Made by a program: the position numbers and the translations under genes
Notes under the pieces: model-generated
What the model was told of the DNA's origin: nothing
Databases searched by the model: none
What the model saw: the letters and a program-made list of their open reading frames with translations, nothing else
Assembly: GCA_937958665.1 (NCBI GenBank)
Contig: CALGNM010000382.1
Span: 1-8,093 of the forward strand
Length of the DNA: 8,093 nt
Source of the DNA: an uncultured bacterium
Lineage (GTDB): Bacteria > Edwardsbacteria > AC1 > EtOH8
Reading direction: 5' to 3'
In this document: one piece after another, positions 1 through 7,100 of the stretch
How the letters are laid out: each line of letters begins with the position of its first letter
Numbering within the stretch: the first letter of the stretch is position 1

Positions 1-44
1 ATCGTATTCGGTGACTGGAGTTCAGACGTGTGCTCTTCCGATCT
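1..44 (+). other. Illumina TruSeq read-2 adapter plus probable index (artefact)
   Basis: Bases 11-44 read as the complete 34-base TruSeq read-2 adapter, from GTGACTGGAG to the terminal CTCTTCCGATCT. Bases 3-10 (CGTATTCG) fit the place of an 8-base i7 index, and bases 1-2 (AT) fit the end of the P7 segment. This is synthetic library DNA, not genome. It directly abuts the leuS reading frame at base 45, so the gene's truncation there is technical. I recognised the adapter from memory of its sequence. Confidence 0.97.
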
Positions 45-2086
45 AGATAGGCGTCTATCCAGCGCCAGACCCGGCTGACGAAGCGGAAGGAGCCGTTGAT
101 TCCGTCCTCGGTCCACTGGACATCGTCCTCGAAGGGGGCCACGAACATCTCGTACACTCTAAGGCTGTCGGCTCCGTAACGATGGGCAATCTCGTCCGGT
201 GTCACCACATTACCCTTGGATTTGGACATCCGGGCCCAACGCCAGATGATCTTGTCGGCCGGGTAGGTGCGCGCTTCCTCCGGCTTCAATAGTATCCAGT
301 CCAGCACGGTGCCCCCCTCCCCGCCCTCCTCATGGGTCGGGCGCCGCCCTGGGGTGTATGCCAGCAGGGATCCTTGGTTTTTCAACACCTTGAACGGCTC
401 CTGGAATCCAACGTATCCGGCATCGTAAAGGACCTTGGTCCAAAACCGGGAGTACAACAGATGGGAACGGGCGTGCTCGATGCCTCCGGTATAGAAGTCC
501 ACCGGCATCCAATAATCCAGCTGCTTTCGGTCGGCAAAGTTCCGGCTATTGCGAGGGTCTATGAAGCGCATGAAATACCAGGAGGAACAGGCGTAGCCGC
601 CCATGGTGTCAGTCTCCCGGCGGGCCGGTCCGCCGCACTTGGGGCAATGTACATTTACGAATTCCGGGATGTTGGCCAGGGGAGATTCTCCGGTTCCCGA
701 GGGCTGGTAGTTGGCCACCTCTGGCAGCAGCACCGGCAGATCCTGCTCCGGTACCGGGACTTCGCCGCATTTGGCGCAGTGGATGATGGGGATTGGGGCC
801 CCCCAGTATCTCTGGCGGGAGATCAGCCAGTCACGGATCCGGTAATTGACGGTTCCCTTCCCTATCCCCCTGTTCTCCAGCCATTCGATGATTCGGCGCT
901 TGAACTCCCCGGTAGGCAGCCCGTCGTACTCACCGGAGTTTACGGCGATGCCCTCCTCGGGCTCGGCCCTCTCCAGTTGGTATCTTGATCCGTCCCGGCT
1001 TACCACCTGGACCACCGGCAGGTTGAATTTCCTGGCAAATTCGAAATCCCGTGAGTCGTGGCCCGGCACGCACATGATGGCTCCGGTACCATAGCCCATC
1101 ATCACGTAATCTGCTATCCAAATGGGGATCTCCTTGCCGTTTACCGGATTGACCGCCATGGCCCCAGTGAATACTCCGGTTTTGGTCCGCTCGGCGTTGA
1201 GACGATCCACCTCGGCCATGCTGCCGGAACGCTTGATGTAGTCCTCCACCCCGGCCAACTTTTCCGGTCTGGTTATCTTCCGGACCAAGGGATGCTCAGG
1301 AGCCAGCACCAGGAAGGTGGCACCGAACAGGGTGTCGGGCCGGGTGGTGAAGATCCGGATTTTTGATTCTGAATCCTTAATCCCGAATTCGACCTCGGCC
1401 CCCTCGCTCCGGCCTATCCAGTCACGCTGCATCTCCTTCATCCCGTCCGACCATTCCAGCCCGTCCAGGTCCTTCAGCAGCCGGTCGGCATAGGCGGTAA
1501 TCCGGAAGAACCACTGGGGCATGGGACGCTTCTCGACCAGGGTGTCGCAGCGCCAGCATCTCCCCTCCTTGACCTCTTCGTTGGCCAGGCCGGTCTTGCA
1601 CTGCGGACACCAGTTGATCGGGGCGGTTGACCGGTAGGCCAACCCCCTCTGGTGAAGCAACAGAAAGAACCACTGGGTCCATTTATAATACTCGGGGTCG
1701 CTGGAGTTAATCTCCCGGTCCCAATCGTAACTGCAACCGGCCAGCTTCAGGGTGCGGCGGTAGTTAGCTGCGTACTCCGGCACCAAGTCCCGGGGGTTGC
1801 GCCCGGTCTGGATAGCGGCGTTTTCGGCCGGCTGCCCAAAGGCGTCCCAGCCCATGGGATGCAGAACATTGTACCCCCTCATGCTCAGGTAGCGGCAATA
1901 GGCGTCCATGGGCACGTAGTTCTTCAGGTGCCCCACATGCAGGCCAGACCCCGAAGGATAGGGGAACATCTCCAGGGCGTAATACTTGGGGCGGCCGGAA
2001 TCATCATCGGCCCTGAAGGTCCGGTCCCTGTCCCAGACCGCCTGCCATTTGGCCTCGATTTCCCTGAAATTATAATCTCGGTTCAT
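45..2086 (-). CDS. leuS: Leucyl-tRNA synthetase, 3' end missing (first 680 residues)
   Basis: Class I aminoacyl-tRNA synthetase that charges tRNA-Leu with leucine in the cytosol. The frame is open without interruption from ATG 2086 to the adapter junction. The start is supported by an AGGGG Shine-Dalgarno (2096-2092) 5 bases upstream and by the usual N-terminus (YNFREIEAKW). Visible parts: HIGH signature as HVGH (residues 50-53, in PYPSGSGLHVGHLKNY); zinc finger C160-x2-C163...C177-x2-C180; CP1 editing domain with the threonine-rich TTRPDTLFG (247-255) and the conserved VPGHDSRDFEF (340-350) carrying the editing-site Asp; second zinc ribbon C437/C440...C481/C484; KMSKS loop as RMSKS (619-623) followed by KGNVVTPDE. 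Active and editing sites look intact. Full-length bacterial LeuS is about 800-870 residues, so the rest of the anticodon-binding region and the C-terminal domain are lost. The segment between NQG (570-572) and RMSKS is about 46 residues, a little shorter than in E. coli. No promoter fits in the short space upstream. Confidence 0.97.
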
Positions 2087-2106
2087 GTTTGCCCCTGTTT
2101 GATTCA

Positions 2107-2144
2107 TTTTAAAAAGCCTTCAGATCATCACATTTCTGAAGGCT
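2107..2144 (-). terminator. Intrinsic terminator or attenuator hairpin upstream of leuS
   Basis: On the minus strand the arms AGCCTTCAG (2144-2136) and CTGAAGGCT (2123-2115) form a perfect 9-bp stem around a 12-base loop, followed by a run of five T (2115-2111) and then AAAA. This is the form of a rho-independent terminator. It lies 28 bases after the stop of the zinc-ribbon gene and only about 20 bases before the leuS ribosome-binding site, which leaves no space for a leuS promoter after it. It is therefore either a leaky end of the holA unit or a controlled attenuator of leuS. Confidence 0.8.
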
Positions 2145-2169
2145 CTCCCATCGATATTATTGGGGCCTT
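2139..2169 (-). promoter_or_regulatory. Possible antiterminator hairpin competing with the leuS terminator
   Basis: On the minus strand AAGGCCCC (2169-2162) can pair with GGG (2149-2147) and GCCTT (2143-2139), giving 3 plus 5 base pairs with a 3-base AGA bulge and a 12-base loop. GCCTT lies inside the 5' arm of the downstream terminator (2144-2136), so the two hairpins exclude each other. The upstream strand begins 3 bases after the stop codon of the zinc-ribbon gene, where a terminating ribosome would cover it. The pairing is seen in the sequence; its function is inference, and an 8-bp bulged stem can arise by chance. Confidence 0.3.
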
Positions 2170-2172
2170 GCG

Positions 2173-3048
2173 CTATTTGCCCCCCAGCAGGTCACTGGCG
2201 TTGAGCAGTTCGTTCCCGCATTTCTCACAGTACCAGTTGTCGGCCCGGTTGAAGGCTCCGCACTTCGGGCACTTCAGCTCTCCCTCGTGCGACTCCTCCT
2301 CTTCCGGCTGCTCCTCGACCGGCGCCGGGCTGGGTGACGGCGGAGGGGCGGCCGGCAAAGGTTCCGGGGCGCGTTCTGGGGCGTTCTGGCCCAGGGCGCC
2401 CATGATGCTCTCAAAACTCTTGTTTAACTCGTCCACCTCATTCTGGCCGAAGGAAGGCAGGGAGTGAGATGGGGGGGCCGGTTCCGGCACCACTGGCGGG
2501 AGCGGAGCGACCGGCATGGGCGGCGGAGGTGGCGGGGGCACCGGGGGTGCGGCCGGCTGAACAACCGACGGCGCTGGAGGGGCTGTCGGTGCTGGAGCCG
2601 GGGCCGCATACGCTGTGGCCGGCACCCCCAAAATAGCCTGGAACTTTTCTATCTGCTGGGCCAGTTCCTGAAGCCGACCGCCGATGGTCTGGGCCTCCCC
2701 AGTCAGGACCGCCGATTGGGCGGCGAACTCCGACTCCTCTATCTCCCCGATGGTGGCCCTGAGCTCCAGTTCCTCCAGTTGGTTGCGGATTTCGGTGTCC
2801 CGGGCCAGCAAAGACTCCTGCTCTGCCAGTGCGGCGGCCATGGCCTCCTGGGCCCCGGCTCCCTTCTCCTCCAGCAGCACCTGAATCTCCAACAGCTTGG
2901 CCTCATATTCTCCCCTGACCTTGCTGAAGATCTCCGGCTTGGTGGCGGCCTTCTTTTCATCCAGCAGCTGGATTCTCCGGGTGAAGACCTCCTGCAACCG
3001 TTGCAGCTCCTCCAGCGATTCGTTGCCGGTTATGTTCTCAAGAGCCAT
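2173..3048 (-). CDS. Coiled-coil, proline-rich protein with C-terminal zinc ribbon, function unknown
   Basis: A 291-residue protein that I cannot assign to a named family. Residues about 10-140 are rich in Glu, Gln, Leu and Ala and should form long helices or coiled coils. Residues about 143-197 are Ala/Pro-rich, with a run of eight prolines near 170-177. A short, more ordered segment, QNEVDELNKSFESIMGAL (202-219), separates this from a second Pro/Glu-rich tract (223-255). The C-terminus holds a four-cysteine zinc ribbon, C260-x2-C263-x10-C274-x2-C277 (CPKCGAF...WYCEKCGNEL). There is no signal peptide or membrane segment, so it is probably cytoplasmic. Its ATG overlaps the holA stop by one base (TAATG), with a GAGG upstream at 3060-3057, which implies translational coupling to holA. 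A role as a scaffold or adaptor binding protein or nucleic acid would suit the architecture but is not shown. The last 13 residues contain four Leu codons in two pairs, relevant to the downstream hairpin. Confidence 0.85.
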   Translation of the reverse strand: MALENITGNESLEELQRLQEVFTRRIQLLDEKKAATKPEIFSKVRGEYEAKLLEIQVLLEEKGAGAQEAMAAALAEQESLLARDTEIRNQLEELELRATIGEIEESEFAAQSAVLTGEAQTIGGRLQELAQQIEKFQAILGVPATAYAAPAPAPTAPPAPSVVQPAAPPVPPPPPPPMPVAPLPPVVPEPAPPSHSLPSFGQNEVDELNKSFESIMGALGQNAPERAPEPLPAAPPPSPSPAPVEEQPEEEESHEGELKCPKCGAFNRADNWYCEKCGNELLNASDLLGGK

Positions 3049-4061
3049 TAATTTTTCCTCGGATTTTGGGAAGATAGTTCATATATGGTCCGCTGTACCA
3101 CCGAGCGAGTATCGCCCAGACCAGATTTTAGACGGTGTTCAGCCCTAAATATATCGTTAAGCGCCGTCAGGTATTCCCGGGGACTTCTCTTGGAGGCCTG
3201 CTGGCGGACAACCCCCACCATGCCCTCTCCAATCCTGACCGTCCAGGCTATCTCCCGGTCCGGCCGGCCTCCGGCGCTCATCAGGGAGACCATCCACCAT
3301 TTTTCGAACTGGTAGAACAGGGCGCTCAACAGCCTGACCGGATCCTCCCCCGATGCCAACAGCCGCTCGTAGAGGGCCAGGGCGGCTGGCTGGTCCCTTT
3401 GGCAGACCGCATCGGCCAGCTCGTAGCTTTCCACCTCGAATGAAGACCCGGCCAGGACTCTGATGTCGTCCTCGGATATCTGGCTGCGGCCCGAGCCCGA
3501 GAGGTACACCGAGAACTTTTCCAGTTCCTTCTCCAGCACCGCCAGGTTCTGGCCGGAGATATCCACCAGCATCTGGGCTCCCCCGGAGGTTATCTTCAGA
3601 CCACGGGTTTCGGCCTGCTGGGACACCCAACGAACAGCTTCCGGGCCCTTGACTTGGTAGAAGGTCACCGCCACCGACTTCTCGGTCAGCCCCTTGTAGA
3701 AGGCCGTCTTCCTGTCCAAGCCAACCGAGCAGATGATCAGGCAGACATCGGGGGTGGGCGCGCCCAAATACTCCAGGATCATTTTACGGCTCTTGACCGA
3801 AAACGATTCCGCGTCTCTGACTACGATCACCCGCCGATCGGCAAACATCCCCAGGCTCTGGGTCCGCTGGACCACCGTATCGCCGTCAACTTCCGTGGCG
3901 CTAAGGCTTTCCAGACCCTCGGACAATTTCCCATCACCCAGCCAAGCCTCAGCAATCTGCCTGATGGCCTGGTCCTTCTGGTACTCCTCCTCCCCGTAAA
4001 AAAAATAGGACGGGGCTATCTTCTTAAGGGCGACCTGCCGCTGTAGCTCCTTCAAGGTCAT
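3048..4061 (-). CDS. holA: DNA polymerase III subunit delta
   Basis: Delta is the clamp-loader subunit that opens the beta sliding clamp and, with delta' and tau/gamma, loads it onto primed DNA at the replication fork. At 337 residues the protein has the usual family length (about 330-345). Features seen: the N-terminal segment PSYFFYGEEEYQKDQAI (17-33), typical of the delta N-terminal domain; an AAA+-like fold region with MFADRRVIVVRDAE (72-85), without a P-loop, as expected for delta; the conserved GQNLAVLEKELEKFSVY (170-186); and the C-terminal collar domain with SYELADAVCQRD (212-223), DPVRLLSALFYQFEKWW (240-256) and an Arg-rich end. It is the first gene of its unit, behind a good promoter, and its TAA stop overlaps the next ATG. 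No Shine-Dalgarno is visible before its ATG (ATTATAGTATT precedes it). In E. coli holA also lies near leuS, but downstream of it. Confidence 0.93.
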   Translation of the reverse strand: MTLKELQRQVALKKIAPSYFFYGEEEYQKDQAIRQIAEAWLGDGKLSEGLESLSATEVDGDTVVQRTQSLGMFADRRVIVVRDAESFSVKSRKMILEYLGAPTPDVCLIICSVGLDRKTAFYKGLTEKSVAVTFYQVKGPEAVRWVSQQAETRGLKITSGGAQMLVDISGQNLAVLEKELEKFSVYLSGSGRSQISEDDIRVLAGSSFEVESYELADAVCQRDQPAALALYERLLASGEDPVRLLSALFYQFEKWWMVSLMSAGGRPDREIAWTVRIGEGMVGVVRQQASKRSPREYLTALNDIFRAEHRLKSGLGDTRSVVQRTIYELSSQNPRKN

Positions 4062-4072
4062 AATACTATAAT

Positions 4073-4101
4073 AGTTTACTAACTTATCAGTTGTTTGTCA
4101 A
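4073..4101 (-). promoter_or_regulatory. Sigma70-type promoter for holA
   Basis: On the minus strand a perfect TTGACA -35 box (4101-4096) is followed by a 17-base spacer and TAAACT (4078-4073), which matches the TATAAT consensus at 4 of 6 positions. The stretch is AT-rich in a GC-rich contig and sits between the upstream terminator and the holA ATG. The predicted start near 4066 would leave only about 5 untranslated bases. A second -10-like TATAGT (4070-4065) has poor spacing. Confidence 0.65.
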
Positions 4102-4130
4102 TACAATTCTTACCTTCCTGTGGGTTGATA

Positions 4131-4162
4131 CCGAAAGGCCGGGCCCCAAGGGGCCCGGCCTC
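4131..4162 (-). terminator. GC-rich terminator hairpin after the secreted-protein gene
   Basis: Arms at 4161-4150 and 4147-4136 (AGGCCGGGCCCC and its complement) are perfectly paired over 12 bp around a 2-base centre; the physical loop is probably larger. The minus-strand tail is only TTT then CGG, so the T tract is weak for such a strong stem. It begins 13 bases after the stop of the 1284-residue gene and separates that unit from the holA promoter. No plus-strand gene reads into it. Confidence 0.75.
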
Positions 4163-4174
4163 CTGTCTCAAGGG

Positions 4175-7100
4175 CTATCGGATGACTGTCAATCGCCGGG
4201 TCAGCGTCCGGCCCATGGCCTTGAGCTGATAGATGTAAACCCCGGATGACAGCTTGCGGCCGTTGGCATCGCCGCCGTTCCAGTCATAGACATGGTTCCC
4301 GGCCTCCATCCGGCCATTGACCAGGGTGACCACCTTCTGCCCCAGCACGTTGTAGATCTCCAGGGAGACCTGTCCGGCAGCAGGCAGGCTGAAACGGAAA
4401 CTGGCTTTGCCGCCTGATACCGGGTTGGGAGCCACCGGCTTGAGTTGCAGGGTGTATAAGCCCGGGACGATCCCTCCACCCAGCCCGGTTGGGGTGGCCG
4501 AAGCCTCATTGCTATATGCACTGAAAGTGTCGGGCGTGCTGTAATGGGCTCTAACCACGTAGTAGTAAGGAGTTCCGTTGGTGACCGTATTGTCAATGTA
4601 GTGCGGCGCACCGGCTGTTCCGAGCGACATGTATGGCCCTCCTAAATCGAAGCTCCGCCACACCGAGTATCCGGAGATGTTTTTTGCCAGTAGCAGAGCC
4701 CCTTTGAGTTCGGGGTAGACCGGAGCCTGCTTATTGGCGACCGGCAAGGTTTTCAGCCCCGACAGCTTGGCCAACGGTTTGTTGCCAGGTTCCAGGGCGC
4801 AAGATTTAAGTTTTAGCCCTTTGGAATAGCTGGAGTATGAGACCACCGCCTGCTGAGCCCAATCGTTGTAATCATCGACGTTCCAAACCATGCCCCAATT
4901 GTCGGCCGAAAAGTCATAAACCGTGGAATGAATCCCTGGGCCGTCTCCATCGCACAGTGGCATCGGGCGGTTGTCGGTGCGGAGTACATATCCTACATGG
5001 AAATCACCCGCGGACAATACCAGGCTATCGGAGGAAAGATCGACCACGGTGTAATTCGGGTAGTCCAGCGGCATCACCACGCGGGGAGCCACCAGATCAA
5101 TCGACCGGTCAGGCAGGCCCGACCCGTCATCAGGCCATACATGAACCTCCACCGAATCCCCGCCTGCGGCATGCCACCACGATGACACCACCTGCTCCAA
5201 CTTGCAGGGATAATGCTGGGGAGTGAAACGGGTGTCGGTTATGTCCCCAGCGGCCAGGAAAAGCCCCGTCCCGTTTCCGGTCGAATAATCAATTATCTCG
5301 GCCGGCGGCGCCCAGGTCAGTTCCACCTCCATATTACTGGCCATAGCCGCCAAGCTGGATGGCGGCAGCGGGTCAAGGATCCGCAGTTGGTAACCCCGGT
5401 ACATGTCGGGATCATAGCCGGCTGATCCCCCGTCATTCCAGGCTCCCAAGAAATATTCTATAACCGTACCGGGAGCAAATGGTCCGGGAATGCTGTAGCT
5501 GAAGGTGTCGCCTTCGATAGTACTATGGGTAACAGCCCACCAGGTGGCCAGATGGCAGTCGGTGTACCATAAGGTATCAGCAACAATGCCAGCTTTCCCA
5601 GGATCGGTAATTGCTGCCCGCACCAGAAATGGCCCGGTGCCGTCGTATGTATCGCCAGGTTGTTCAACCATAGTGATGACTGGGCCCAGCTTGCCAATTG
5701 TGGTGAATTTCACGATGGTGTCAGGCAAAACGGCCAGGCTATTGCCGGCCAGGTCGGTTCCCGCCGTAACCACCACCGCCATGGTGCTGTTGGGTGAATA
5801 CGAATACTGTGGGGTCAGGGTGAATGTGTCGCAGGATGTGCTCCAGGCGGGGGTGAAATCGTGGAAGGGATCGGTGAAGCCAACCAAGGCGTTGGTATCC
5901 ATCGGCTCGGAAAAGACGATGATTATGGGCTCGTTGAGCCCGACGTCGGTAGCCTCCCAGGCGGGGGAAACAAAAGCCACAAAGGGGCTGATGGTATCAC
6001 CCGATGCCGTGGTGAACATAAAGCTGTCGGGCAGGACCGCCAGGGGGTTGCCGGCCAGGTCGCTGGCCCCGGTGACCCTGAAGGTGTAAAGGGTCGAAGG
6101 ATCCAAATTGCCCGAGATGGGGGCCAGGGAGACGGTGTCAAAGGTGGCGTTCCAGGTCTCGGTCAGCGATGGATCGGGCGTTATGCTCCAGTAAAAGCTG
6201 TTGTAGTCAATGGGCTCGGAGAAAACGATATATATGGGAGCATCCACCGCCACGCCGGTGGCCCCGTCAGCTGGCAAGGTGGAGACTATGGTCGGCGGCT
6301 CCACATCCCCGGTCAGAGAAGTTTTGCTCTTGGCCATGGTGAACTTTGCGTTGAATGGCCCCACCTCGTCCGCTTCGATCATCCCCCCATCGGCAGTACC
6401 GTTGAATATCCTATTGGCTACTAACGGAAATGACCAGGTGCTGTCATCCTCACCCACCATGCCCATCACCATGGTTGATTCATCGTCGGCCTCGGTGAAG
6501 GAGGTGTTGAAATCCTCCGGCCGGTAGTAAAGCTTCAGGCTGGCCGAAGAGTAATCGGCTATCGAATCGGGCCGCCAGCCGAAGTCCCATTGCCGTTGCA
6601 TCGCCTCCTGGGGCACCTTGGCGGCCGGATGCACCCCATCGATTGCCCGGCAGGCGATCAAACCGGCTTTGGTGACCCCGGTGAAGGACAAAGTGGCCGG
6701 GGAGGATCCGTTGGCGGTCCCTACCATAAAGGCGACCTGCTGGGTCCCTCCCCAGACCGGGACTGGCCTGCCCATGTAGCCTATCACGTAGCCGTCCGCT
6801 TCGTTCATGCCGTATCCGCCGAAGACGCCCAAGACATCCCCTTCGTTGGCTATTATCGGACCGCCGTAGGCCTCCACATTGTTCACGTAGCGGGTGCTGT
6901 CCAGATAAAGCTCGTGGTATACGGTCAGGTTGGCGACCGCATCGTCGCTTTGGTACGGCAACTCGTAGCCGGTAGTGCACGGAATGGCGCCCGAATAGAC
7001 GACGTTGATAGTGTCGGTGAACACCGGTTTGTTGGCCAATGCGCCAAGGGCCCGGTCGATGGTGGAGTTCTTCTCCATGCGGAATGTCGGGAAATTATAG

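Noticed and set aside
332-988. Open frame of 218 codons on the plus strand
   Set aside because: It is antisense to leuS, whose motifs are continuous on the other strand, and its translation shows no recognisable domain.
45-2086. leuS as a naturally truncated pseudogene
   Set aside because: The frame is intact with all catalytic motifs and stops exactly at adapter sequence, so the truncation is technical.
2084-2107. In-frame ATG at 2107 as the leuS start (7 codons longer)
   Set aside because: It lies in the tail of the terminator with no ribosome-binding site before it; the ATG at 2086 has AGGGG 5 bases upstream and gives the usual LeuS N-terminus.
2087-2172. T-box riboswitch upstream of leuS
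   Set aside because: The 86-base gap is too short for a T-box leader, and I see no T-box consensus sequence or specifier stem.
1652-2467. Open frame of 271 codons on the plus strand
   Set aside because: It runs antisense across leuS, the terminator and the zinc-ribbon gene. The composition is that of a shadow frame of GC-rich coding DNA.
2464-3051. Arg/Gly-rich then Leu-rich plus-strand frame of 195 codons
   Set aside because: The low-complexity content is the antisense image of the proline-rich and coiled-coil coding region.
4131-4162. GC-rich palindrome as a protein-binding operator or mobile-element end
   Set aside because: It lies 13 bases after a stop codon, has a near-zero centre and a short T tail, and has no second copy or target duplication. 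A terminator is the simpler reading.
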